NCBI GenBank assembly: GCA_022829145.1
Contig: CM040755.1
Span: forward strand, 9,868,563-9,932,562
Origin: Albula goreensis
Taxonomy: Eukaryota > Chordata > Actinopteri > Albuliformes > Albulidae
DNA length: 64,000 nucleotides
Reading direction: 5' to 3'
Each line of letters begins with the position of its first letter. Position 1 is the stretch's first letter. Shown here piece by piece: positions 24,040 to 35,710 of this stretch. The notes under the pieces were generated by a model. It searched no databases. It was given only the letters and a program-made list of their open reading frames with translations, and was not told the DNA's origin. The position numbers and the translations under genes are program-made.

Positions 24040-24560
24040 GCTCGTTCTCATATTTAAACTATGCAGTTTCACAGGATACATGATGGATTCATTACTGCTA
24101 ATGGCTTGCTAATGTATTGTGCTTTATATTTTTCATCTGAGCTCATCTTTGATTCTGTGAATCAAATGTTCAGTATCCCTGATGATATGGATGTGGATTT
24201 GAAGCACTTGAATAGTTTGTATCTCTTTAGAGAGGCCGACGGTGTGTATTTTTGTTGCATTAACATTTCTCAGGTCCCCAGTATTTGTTTTAAATGCATT
24301 AGCTGTTCCCAGGTCTCACAGGGTTAACGCTCAGACATCTCGCGGTTTTCCATCGCTGTAAGCAGTCAGCCCAGCTCCCTCCTGCAAACAATTACAATGG
24401 TCCTCTGATCATTCCCTAATTGACGGCTTCTCGGTCGGCAAACAGCTCTCAGGTGGACCAGGAACACCCGGAGCACGTCCAGGAGGTGCAGGTAGTGGAG
24501 GTGTCACAGAGAGACAGATATGTCTGGGGTTATCTGCAAGCTCCCTGCTTGGTAATAAAT
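24040..24560. promoter_or_regulatory. Candidate conserved non-coding block
   Basis: The segment mixes homeodomain words (ATTACTGCTAATGGC, CAAACAATTACAATGG, CCTAATTGACGG) with moderate GC and CpGs, unlike its AT-rich flank. An 88-codon frame and a 107-codon frame (24420-24743) cross parts of it, without a domain. Enhancer identity is inferred from style alone. Confidence 0.3.
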
Positions 24561-25241
24561 ATGCAGAGGCCGGCACTCTGTGCGGCAGGGTTTACATGGG
24601 TCAGGGGAGCAGGGAGGGGTGTGGGAATTCACCACGGGGTCCTTTCAAAGGCTCTGAAACACTGTGTCTGTGCAACCCCGCAGGCTGGAATCAGTGAAAA
24701 TCTTTTGAACCGCTCAGTAAACATAAACCTCATATTTTTTTGAACTGGGTTTATATTTGTATTTGTGAGAAAGGTGAAGATTTTGATTCAAAAATGTATC
24801 TTTTGTACAAACCTCTCACGTCATCAAGAGCGCCCATGGCAGCACTCCATGGGGCCAAACAAAGCAGAGAGCAGTGAGGGGGTGAAAGAGAGAGAATCAG
24901 AAAGAAAGAGAAGACATTTCTCAGCGGTTTGCAGTCAGATGTGGTGCAGATCTATATTTCGGAAAGGGGTGTCTACCGTGGAGGACGCCCCAGGGCATGG
25001 GTGTCCCTTTGGGTGCCCCCTGCTCTCACATATGAGGCTTTGCGGTGGGGCTGGAACGGGCTGACTTTTAAATCACACACACATGCAGCAATAGGCACAG
25101 AATGCTTTGATTCAGCTAAGCAGAATGCGACTGCGGTTACACTGCTGCATCTATTTTAGCCGGCTCTATATGTCGTTTCCTTTTGATTCCAGTGCAGTAT
25201 GTCACTTTTGGGAATCGTACCAATAAACACATTAGTTTTTT
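24561..25241. other. Non-coding stretch
   Basis: GC-mixed sequence with overlapping chance frames (24765-25064 and 24929-25159). A purine-rich stretch (AAAGAGAGAGAATCAG-like) lies near 24880-24920. Nothing is recognised. Confidence 0.55.
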
Positions 25242-25268
25242 TTCTCTCTCTCTCTTTCTCTCTCTCTT
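25242..25268. repeat. (TC)n microsatellite
   Basis: About 27 bases of TC repeat with one TTT interruption, preceded by a T-run. Confidence 0.9.
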
Positions 25269-28200
25269 CCATCCGTTCTTCTTATTCCTCCTAAGAACTA
25301 TATTCATTTCCACACTCAGACAGGGAAAAAAAAGAGCAAGTCTATCCAGTCGGCTGGCATGAGTCCCAGTGGGCTTGACTAGACCTCCTTCCCAGTGGTG
25401 AAGGTGAGTTTGGTTCTGTGTAACTTAATCAGCTTGGGAAATGAATGGGGGGCTCGTTATAGCACACTCACAAGATGATTTAACTCTGAAGGCCCAGGGT
25501 CAACTTTTGCACATTTCAGTTTTAAGGAGATGGTTGCAGACAGTTCCGGAATCTGGTACGAATGTGTAGGACTTTCACTTGTTTTTTTGGTCAGGCATTT
25601 AGGCGGCTCTTTACACTCACCGTTCCCTGGTGCTTCTGAGGAAAGTGGGGGCTTCTAAAGAATGAGAGAAGGGCTTCTAAAGAATGCAGACTGTGCCTGG
25701 ACACTAATACCATTGACTTTGTTTGCTAACGTGCTCCCTTCTCCTCTGGATCCACGGTTAACCCTTCCCTGTCCCCCACTGGGGAAGACTTAGCATTTTG
25801 TCAAAGAGAGCAGGTTTTCCCTGCTTTTTCTTTGGCCTTCCAGTTATTCTTTAGCGTTGGATCCATTGATCCAGAGCCAACCAAGGTGGCCTGGAAAAAC
25901 TGAATGAAATGGCTGAAGCAGCCAAATCCCATTATCCAGCCAACTGCTTTAAATGTGCTCATGTGGAGACAATGCAAACGGAAATGAAAATGAGTTAAAG
26001 GATTTTTTTAATTCTTCTTTTTTGTATGACCTCAAAGTCTCAGTAGTCGAGTCTGAGTTTAACATCATTAAGGTGCAATTTCAAACATGGGCTCCACCTT
26101 AGGGACTGATTCACAGAGCGCTTTTAAGATAGTCAGAGAGGCATTAAATCCTATACAAACTTATCATTTTGAAATAAGAACTTCAATAACATTATGGAAA
26201 ATCTCATTTGACAACTGGATTTAGCTATGAAATATGTCCGAACGAGCAGAAAGAGCACCTCTGTTCCATGCAGAGCATGTGCGTCTCTCAGCTCAAGATT
26301 AGATTAGATCTTATCAGCAACTGATGGAAAAAGGAAATCCAGGTCTTCAAACCGACATTACAAAACCGTATGGTTTATCTAGGATGAGATACTGCACCTA
26401 AGATTCCTGGGGTCAACACAGCATCTGCAGTGTAATGAGTATGGCGGAAGATATTGAAGAAACAGACACAAAAAATCAAGTATCTTCATTTCACTTTTTG
26501 CTCTGCATAATTCTGATAAAGGAAAAAAATCTTCATCAGCTTTAAAAAGATACATGGTTGTGACAGCTATGTATATGTTATTTTGCTTTTCATCCAGTTC
26601 AAAATCAAACATGATGTAGAGCACAAGAAAATGTAGAGAACACAAATGGATAAGACAACAGTTCTTCCTTTTGTCTTTTCTCTCAGGCAAGATTTTTCAT
26701 CATGTAAAGTGGAAACTGAATTCTTAAAAAATGCCTTTTTTGTATGAGCTTAGCTACGCATCCTTTTGTTGGAGTTCACTTGCATGTCTGGTTATGTAGA
26801 CAATAGAAGGCTGGTTTAAAAAAAGGCAGTAATCAGGTTAGGCTTATCTTAACTAGGTAAATATTTGAAATGTCAAACCATATGTCCAAGGTACTTTTTG
26901 GACAGGGACTCAGATCCCATATAAGTCCATTCAGATCTCATTTACAAAGTGCATCTTTAGACACAAAAACACATTACTAGTTTCAATATTGCAGTCTACT
27001 TTCCTTTTACTATCAATTTCTGAAATAGATAGGTAGATAGGCAAGGTTTTCACATGTTTGTATTTTTAAGTGAAGTATTTGTAGTTAATGACAACAATTG
27101 CTAAATATTTAATGTTATATAAGGGAGAAAAAGTCAAGCAATAAACAACTTTATTGTTCAAAATTAAGAGCAAACAAAATGAAGCTCACATTGGATTTTG
27201 ACCTTGGCAGTTGACTAATACCCTGCTAAATATTCATTTACAAGTCATATTTTACCAGCTTATTCTCATTCTTTCCATATGACATGGTGTTGCAAGTCTT
27301 CTGCACCCCCTCAGGACCGCTTGCTTAAAAATGCAGTGGTTTGGTGAAGGCGTGAAAGGCCACAAAGCTGCAGCTTTACACAGTGGGGAAGGACAATGAG
27401 GACGGACTGACAATGGCATTAGCTGACGGAAGTAGCAGCATTCCTGTGCAGGCCGAGGGCCGGGTTAAACAGTAACATACCTGGTCTTTGGCCCTGCTCT
27501 TAAACTTTCATTTCAAAGATGTTTCACGTTCTCCCAGACCCTCATTTGTCAAAAGTGTCATGTTATCATTCAGAGCGGAAGCTAACATCCGTGTTCAAAT
27601 AAAAGCCTATTGGATTCTTTCCAGAAGTTCACTTTTTTTTTGTCTGGCACAGCCTTTACAATGTCTAAATGCCCTTGTATATGATCGTTTTAAGTTCAGC
27701 AATGCATAAGAAAAATAAAAACATGAATACGGTCCAATGAAATTACAAATCATGGTTTTGTAATTTAAAAAAAGGGACTACTGGTTAGCTCACCCTGATA
27801 ATTTTTGTTTTACTTTGATTTGGCCTCATTTGTTTGATCATGATGATGTGTTTGTATATTAATAAAAAATGCCTTATATGCTAAACAAAAAAAATCTGGA
27901 GTGCTAAATGAATTATGAATGAAAACTATAATGATAGTGCTGTGTTTAATGGCAACAGGTGAGGCCTGCACATCAAACAATTAACACACTTAGCTTATCA
28001 TGAAACACTTCAAAGGCAAACCCGCCTAGATATTTTGGGAGTTTAAAAAGTTCTTGTGTTTAATTTATTGAAGGACGTTTGGCACCTCTTTGGAAATGAA
28101 TAGCTCCCAGTGTGGGAATGCATCCTGAAACTTCCTGTTACAAGGACCATTGATAAGGAAGTGCCATTTTGGCTCACATGGGAATCCCAGGAAAGATGTC

Positions 28201-28662
28201 AATTCACTGCCTGTGAAAAATGACTTCACTCATTGCAAAGACAGAAACATTTACTGGTGATTCCTCTTTTCTCGCTGGACCTATCTGCCATTTTATCAGT
28301 GGCTCAACTGGTTCACAAAAGCTTTCTGCCTATGGGAGGAACTTTGAGAAAGGGGAGAGGAAAATGGGCCGGATAATGTGTTGAAACCTGGGGTGTGCGA
28401 ATTCAAGAGCAGAATCCCGCCACTAAGAAATTCAAGACTGCGCTTTCAGTCATGAGGAGCTGTCTGACTGTCTCCTTCACACCTGCCCAGGTCAAAGTGG
28501 CGTGGCAACGTCTGGAAAAGGCCTGGTTTCTTTTAAGAAGAGTTATAGCTTCTTACATTCTTTACGTTCCGTGTTTGGTTAGTTCACCAGGTTTGTTCCC
28601 CTGTCAGCGAAGCACATTTTATTTTTAATCTCAACAGACAAAATAAGACATTTTGTCATAAC
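25269..28662. other. Non-coding stretch
   Basis: No gene is recognised. The 103-codon minus frame at 26379-26690 has no domain. A 22-base unit (GGGCTTCTAAAGAATG plus spacer) is repeated about 1.7 times at 25649-25686. An NR5A-type TGACCTTGG occurs at 27199-27207. The rest shows AT-rich sequence with A-runs near 27765 and 27885. Confidence 0.6.
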
Positions 28663-28796
28663 AGCCAATCTTGCTGCATGCTGCTGAGGCAGCACACTTC
28701 CCTCATTGGCTGGGCAGCACGCACAATTGACCCTCCAATACCAGAACAGGTATGGTGTAATTGGCCTCAGTCTTATGGTACAGCCATTCAGCCAAT
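28663..28796. promoter_or_regulatory. Five-box CCAAT cluster with central dyad
   Basis: Five CCAAT/ATTGG pentamers lie at 28665-28669, 28705-28709, 28735-28739, 28760-28764 and 28792-28796, with centre spacings of 40, 30, 25 and 32 bases. The first two form an inverted pair (AGCCAAT ... ATTGGCT) centred on 28687. They enclose a perfect stem-loop TGCTGC-TGAG-GCAGCA at 28679-28694 centred within one base of the same point. NF-Y binds CCAAT, and multiple CCAAT boxes about 30 bases apart are known from cell-cycle promoters and some long terminal repeats. No TATA box, exon or repeat boundary could be supported, so whether this is a promoter, enhancer or something else is open. Confidence 0.45.
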
Positions 28797-30460
28797 CCTC
28801 CAAGAGCAGCACTCCCAAAACCTTTCGATGCTTTCAAAGGTTCATTATTATGTTCCCTGGGAAGTGTGTAATGACATATCAAAGAAATTCCATCAGGAGG
28901 GAAGAGGGGCCGAGGCTGATGTGTGGAGCAGGCCGGATGAGAGAGCAGGTAGGTAAGCAGACAGCTGGGGGCCCCGTACCAGATTAAATATCAACGCAGG
29001 TCAGGTTCTCATGGCCTGGGAGCAAGAGGAGGCATTCCTCCAATTTCCCCAGGCCAGGCAGAGTGCTTCCCGCCTGCTCCTGGCGGGGGCTACGGCCTGA
29101 TGGGACAGGGTGCAGAATGCCTGCCACAGAGATGCCATCCTGCTGTTTGAAGGTGCTGCATTCCCCAAAATTCACAATCCCACTCTCTGTCCTTCCAAGA
29201 TCTCCCATCATCTGCTCCTATAAGGGTCGAGGCTGTCATGTACGTGCAGCAAACATTTCCTGTATTAAATCAAATCTGTTACGCAGTTAACTCAGGTCTA
29301 AGAGTCCAGCAGGAATAAAATGTATCCTATCAGACTTAAACTGATTTAGTACTGAATGCTTTGCACTCTTTCTGCCCCTAAAGGCTTATTTAACATTTTA
29401 TGCAAACATACTGGGGAATACCTGTCTCACATAGCAATCCTGATAGTTTAAAATCAATAGTCAGGACTGATATGGTAAATACTTACTTATGTGCAACAAA
29501 AACAGCTAACATACAAAATCACCTACTATACTCCTAAACAGCCACATAGCCTTTCTTTCTCTCCACTTTATTTCTGATGCTTATCTCGTTATGTCCAGTG
29601 GATAGATCAAATAAACCTTCATGCACTTACCACAGGTCAATCGGCTTCTTGTCTGTTCAATGCATGTTTTTCCTTGGTGCTCACAAATCTTTCTCCATCC
29701 GTGGAGGTCTCATTGTTTCTCATTGTTGAGGCTCTATGGGAAAAACGCTTTCTGGAAACAGTTCCTGGCTGCTCATGCATAATTTTTTATGTTACAATTT
29801 CATTGGCTGTTGGCTGCCCTCCGAAGTTCACCTTGTGAAATCTGACACTGAATGAGGTTTTAGGAAATATTTAAGACTTACCACATATTATAAGATCTGC
29901 ATTTTGATTTAATATAAATCAATGAATGAGTTCAGTTTGAAAATGAACATGACATGATTCTAAAAGTTTGAGTATGATTAATAATAATTTTGATTCCAGA
30001 CTTACTGCATCTGAAATGTGTACAAGGCATGAATGCTTGTGACAATATGTTCACAAAGCGCTGACATACAAAACAATCCACTTTTCAAAAAAAAAAAAAA
30101 CCCAATCCATCATCTAAACCTCTAAACAGTACAATGTCCTTTATTTTTAGCTGGCGAAGAAAAACAGTATTATGCTTATTGACAAAAAAAAAAAAATCCC
30201 GTTATAGAATAGAAAAAAAGGTTTGCTGTCATCCTCTATGGATAGCTAAACTACCAAAGGCTTGTATCTGCCCTGTCAAAACTCCAAACTTTTTGTTCGG
30301 GGAAGAATAGATTCTCCAGCGAACCCCCCACTGTCATGTGTCTGTGGATTAAAGCAACACCTCACAGAACTGAATGTACCCAAACTCAACACGGAATGCT
30401 GGCAAGGGGTCAATGACAGGGAATATAGGCCTAGTTCGCTAGGGCTATAATCATGTTATA
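28797..30460. other. Non-coding stretch
   Basis: No gene is recognised. The opposing frames at 28678-28987 and 28984-29211 (75-93 codons) show no domain. A GTAGGTAAG donor-like word near 28950 has no supportable exon before it. A-runs of 14 and 13 bases lie at 30087-30100 and 30184-30196. Confidence 0.55.
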
Positions 30461-33045
30461 CACTTGTCTCTGTTGAATAACTGGGTGCTTCTGTCTTGTG
30501 AGGGAGGTCAGTGGATTCCCTTTGGTGCAAAAAAAGCCCATGAGTAACACGGTCTCTCATCTTTTAATGAACTTTGTATTTCAACATTTAAGTGTTGGAA
30601 AAAAAGAAACATTTCAGCTGACAAGGGAACTTAGCGGCGTGCCAGAATCCCTGTAAGACAGTGAAGATGTTCATCTCCAAGAGAATGCTACGGAGGTTGC
30701 CAATGAAATGGTGGGCAAAATAATGGAGTTTGATCTGGGAATGTTAACGATTGAATTATCAAAATTCTTGGCTGAAGTTTTGTTATGAGGTAAGATAAAG
30801 TTGAGTAAACATGTTTTGATGGTGTATTTGAGAGGAAATCCTCTTTGATTGAAATTTACATGGCTAACCAATGAGCATGTTGGTTAAACTAAACTTCTCA
30901 TAAACTTTTACATTGAATGTGCTAAATAGCTTGCACCAGCATAAGCCACCAGCTACACCTGGTATGTAACCAGATCAAATGAAATATGGCTATTTATGAC
31001 TTTCCAAAAGAAGAATTATGCAAAGCATGCCTCTTAAAACTGGATTTTGTTAATGACTAAAGCAGGTCAGAGTGGTGCAATTCCCTCTCAATCAATTGTC
31101 AGCGGTGGAGATAATTTAAAGCCTATCCTCAGCACATCCTGTCAGGTGATATTCTTTGGGTTCAGTTGACCTTGGCGAAGAATGCGCAGCTACTCAAATT
31201 TTAGAACTCATATAGACCACAGTAGTATGGTCAGGGAGCATTTAGATTAATTTTAGGTATGTCATTTCTCTATTTGAATGTATGGAGACATAGATTCCAT
31301 AAAGCTCCTATTCATTTTATGATAGACTGAAATAAACCTTGTTATTTTTATAATTTATTCAATTTTTTTGCCCAAGTAGTATGTAGTAATTCACTATGAA
31401 ACAAGTAAGGCAGTTCCATCAAATTATAAGGCTTGCTCATTTCTGTAGTGATGGACAGGTTATCCCATTAGTAATAAATAAAGGTTCCTATTAAAATAGT
31501 TTACATGTAATAACTATAAGCAAAAAATGCAAATACATTTATCATTTTTCCTTCTGAAAAAAAGGTTGTATTGTGCAGTCTAATTTGAGAGGCCCATGTC
31601 AAATCTGGAGATCCAAAAACAAAACTGCCTACAAATTTCACTTGGACGGGCTCATTTATCTGAGACACGAACACATCCATCCGGATCAAAGATTTGCGTT
31701 AGGATGACGGCTGCAGGAATAGATTGTCCTCCTTTTAAAACAAGGGTTTCTGCTTACAGTCCTTAGGCCAAAGTACCACCATGTGACCCCCCCACACACC
31801 TCCACCCCCTCACCGTGTGCCCCATCCATAAATTCCAAAATCAAAGGTTTTCAGTTATCAAGAGGAAGTTTCCAATTTCTGTCTCACATGTGGGAAAATA
31901 TATAAGGCACAGAGTGGACCTTTTGCCTTTGGCCTTAATGGCAGCAATTTGAATGCCAAGGGCCCAATGTGAAGTGCGTCATTGACACTAAGCAGACATG
32001 TGTGGGGCATTTGTACTGAGGCTCCCTTTGGCTGCTGGCTATCCTGGAGCAGCATAGGCCTATAAATCACAGGTGGTCCTCCCAGAAAACATTACATTAT
32101 GATTACTGTCCCTCAAGTTTAAAGAGGGGTCCATTTGTAGCAGCAGTAAGCCACCTGACAAAATGAGAGAGGCTGTAATTATATCATTGCCTTCCTTGTC
32201 TTGACAATCTGGGGTTTGATCACTGTTGTTTTAACCCCACTGCTATTAAGGGGCAAAATGCAATAATACACCCCCACCCCTGCCAATGCTGCAAGTAAAA
32301 ACACCAGCAGAAGTTAAAGAGATAGTCACGCCACTTTCAAACTCAGGTCACCTTTAAAGCACAGTGGAGCAGAACGCTCTTGTGGAAACTCACTTTTAAC
32401 AGCTACGTTCTCTGGAATCTCTTCACTCTGGGGAGAGAGAGAGAGGGCGAGAGAAGGAGAAAATACAGGGAATACATTCTCTTTTGCAAATTGTACTTGC
32501 ACATTTGTTTTTTTGTTTCCTTGATGGGATGCAAAAGAAGGAGCAAGCCTGACTTCTGGATCTAGGGGAATTTCTAACTCCAACTGAAATACGCATAAAT
32601 AATTACCAAGGCCTAGTGTCTGGAATTTCCCTGGAAAGCTGGACATGAAAAGTGATTATTCACTGAGTGAGATAAAACGGATTAAACAACTTTTATTTGC
32701 ATAATTCTGTTTTCATAGTCAAAAAAGTGTTTACAGTCATACTGCTTTGTTGCTTATGATGCAGTCTTACATCTTTTGCAGGAGGGACGGATGTCTGCTG
32801 GACATTCTTTCATGGTTTATATATTAAGACTAAACCATTGTGTTCCTAACAGTTTGCTGAAATATGAATCAACTCAGAATTCACTGTTTGTGATGGAGCA
32901 GAAGCAGAATTTAAAAGGCTGAAATCTCTTAACAGTGATGTTGTACCTTTCTGTCATTGATCCCTTCTTCATTAATTCTTTGGGGAACCCAGTTCTTCAG
33001 AAATTGCTGACAAAAGCAGAGCCTTCTCAAAGCTGTCCAGAAGAG
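30461..33045. other. Non-coding stretch
   Basis: No gene is recognised. The 106-codon minus frame at 32326-32646 lacks a domain. An NR5A-type TGACCTTGG lies at 31167-31175. A C-rich tract at 31787-31809 could form a quadruplex on the minus strand. A short GA tract lies near 32435. Confidence 0.6.
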
Positions 33046-33070
33046 GGGCATGTCCTTCAGAGACATGGCC
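33046..33070 (+). promoter_or_regulatory. p53-family response-element-like site
   Basis: GGGCATGTCC matches the p53 half-site RRRCWWGYYY exactly. After a 5-base spacer, AGACATGGCC matches 9 of 10 positions. Functional p53/p63/p73 sites usually have 0-13 base spacers, with short ones stronger. No target gene is visible in the window. Confidence 0.3.
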
Positions 33071-34009
33071 TGGTAGGTGATTTCCACTGACGTTTCGCCT
33101 CTGCAGAACAATGATTAAAGAGACGCAGGCCTCTTTTGATGCCGCGGAGGCACACAATGCAGCCGCCAGCACGCCTCTACATTGAGAAATCTTCCCACAG
33201 CTCCAGCGGCTCGGACTGCCCAAATTTCACAAAATGTATCACCATATCAAAAGTGCGTCCTACCAGACCCTGTTCCCCAGACTGCGACCTCTGCTTTCAC
33301 AACCGTTCCCACACACACAGCCACAATGTGCACGTAGATGAAGAATTTCGTTCTGTACTGCTTCTTATCAATTCCTCGCTCACAGGTATAATGGAAACTT
33401 AAAACTTTCATCCCAATAGAGATTATTGTATTTACTCTTGAGTACCAATAAATTGGGTTATACATCAATTAAATATGATCTCAACTGACAATTACTGTAA
33501 AAACACAGATGTCTTTTGTCTATTTTAATGATTAGTTGGCTACTAAATGATCATTACCATGATCCAGTAGGTCAAGTAAAAACAAATATCACATTTACAT
33601 CTATGATGGTCTCATTTGTTGTAAAAATAAGCATGACATTCAGTCAGACCTGTCCACAATGGATTAACAATTAAATCACGGATAAAGCTGGACATGGCAG
33701 GAAGTCAGAGATGCCAAAAATATTGTGACTTTTTGATTTTTAGGCCTATGCCTTGATTATACCCATTTTTGTTATTTCTCAAGACTTTTTCACCTTATAA
33801 ATATCACTTTATTTAACCATGATTTTAAAAAGTTTTATTTGTAATCACGTCTTTTTACTTTATCCCCTTTTTCTCCAATTTTTTGGGAGTTCCCAGTCAT
33901 ATTCTCTAGCTTTTTTCATTCCTCTCGACAGACAGGCACATGCTCAAGTACCATACTGCACCAGTTCTGTGTACACTGACATGAGTCAGAGGAAGAGCCT
34001 TCATGTGCA
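33071..34009. other. Non-coding stretch
   Basis: The part 33120-33330 is GC-mixed with CpGs and carries opposing 83- and 88-codon frames without domains. It might be regulatory. The remainder is AT-rich and shows nothing recognisable. Confidence 0.55.
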
Positions 34010-34050
34010 GCCTGTGCAGGGGCCTGTGCAGGGGCCTGGGGCCTGGGGGC
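34010..34050. repeat. Short 12-base tandem repeat
   Basis: CCTGTGCAGGGG is repeated about twice and continues as two CCTGGGG units. It is too short to be a true minisatellite. Confidence 0.65.
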
Positions 34051-35665
34051 ACTGAATTCAGCAGCGGGGGTCACTGGTGAACAATCTGCTGTCTGAATCC
34101 CTCCCTCCCTGAGCCATGCTTCTGTCAATTACGTGATGCTAGCAGGGCTACAGGCTACAGTCGGCGCTGTCATGGCCTGGGTTCGAAAGCAGACCCTAGG
34201 ACTATGTGTTTGATGTAAACCTGAGTCCATTGTTTTACGCTTGTTATCTGCAGGGGTTTAATAGCATTTAAAGCAGTGAAAAGCTAGCTAATACATTTCC
34301 AGTAAATGATAGATGCAATAAGAAAAAAACAACTATCCTAACTAAAAAACAATCCCTCCAGTTCCCTGAAAAAAAAACAGTTTTATGTATGTGAACAAAG
34401 GTCTATTAATTTGCTCAGTAATATACCAGTGGACTACTCAAAAAGCTAGCTGTGTTTCCCCTTTGACAGCGTTCATACTAAATGCTCCACCTCAAGCTTC
34501 TGAAATGAAACGAATGACAGCAGGTACTCCATGAGGACACCACCCTTTCCTTGCACAACTTGTACCAACATACCATCTGTGCTAGAACTGTCACACATAA
34601 GCTACTCTATTCTTTCACAAGCGGCCTGCTTTTATATATCTTTATCTTACAATTAAGTTACCCATGAAGAGCCTATTCAGTCTAAGCAGACTTGCAATTA
34701 CTTGTTAACATGTTAAAAGTTGAACATGAGGCTGTGGGATTATGTTAAGAACAAGGAGGACAGCTTTCAACTTAAATTTCTTGTTACAGTGTACTGCTGC
34801 AGACAGCTGCACAAGTTATTCAAGTAAATTTTTGTGATTTTTTAAAAATCAAATTTACCATGACAAGTGTACAACCATAATCATGAATCGTTTGAAATCA
34901 TACTGTTTCATGGGACATCACAATATCAAATTAGGAACGAGAAAAAACATTCCAGATGTGATTTATAAAGGAATAAGTTCCTTTTTCCTGTTGTAAACTA
35001 TATAGTATATATATATAAAGAAAACAGTTTTGTACCTTGGTTTGGTGCTTAATTTAACATCTGCAGTCTCTGTGCTTTTTCTCTCTCTCAGGGTCATGGA
35101 GAGGGGGAATTCCTTCACTGTCTGTTCTATTGATTACTTGTGTTCCATCACAGCCAGAGCAACGGCCTGCAGATTCAATAGAATGGGCCGCTTCTCATTC
35201 TTTCTGGAGCTCACTCAATCTCCCCCAAACCTAATTCCAGCTCTTTTCAGGGCAGGCAGGCTGACCTGTGTCACTCGGGCTGGGGCTTTGTGATGGAACC
35301 CCCGGCCCCACACTCTGGCCGGCCTACCTGTGGTCGTTTACCATGTGTGACACCCCCACATTGGGCCCTTCACAGCTCGGATTCAGGAGCACCCAGAGGT
35401 CAGGACACAAGGCATTCCCACATAGCCGCACGTCCTATTCTTCAAACGCCTCCTGTCTCAGCACCTGCGGCTTCTCTCATGCGGAGCAGAGGAAATGCAA
35501 TGAATCTCAAGCTCACTACATGCAGCTTGACTAGTCTCAGTTTATTTCAAAAACACGAGCAGTTGTGACTTACTTTTCATCAGTATTAAAAATGTTACAA
35601 AAAACGAGTTGGTTTTTCATGACTAATGCTGTGTGTCAGTTTTTATCTTTGTGCAAATTTGTCTT
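34051..35665. other. Non-coding stretch
   Basis: No gene is recognised. AT dinucleotide sequence lies at about 35000-35018. A GC-richer patch at 35200-35480 carries overlapping 87-92-codon frames in different phases, none with a domain. Confidence 0.6.
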
Positions 35666-35710
35666 TTCAATGCATCATAAAACATAAAAAGTTCAATGCA
35701 TCATAAAACA
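35666..35710. repeat. 26-base tandem duplication
   Basis: The 19-base word TTCAATGCATCATAAAACA occurs exactly at 35666-35684 and 35692-35710, giving a 26-base period with about 1.7 copies. The exact match suggests a recent duplication. Confidence 0.85.

Noticed and set aside
24420-24743. 107-codon plus frame with an acidic, Gln/Val-rich start, considered as an exon
   Set aside because: No domain and no convincing splice borders.
34180-34190. B-box-like GGTTCGAAAGC, considered as a tRNA or SINE
   Set aside because: No A-box at a suitable distance and no cloverleaf.
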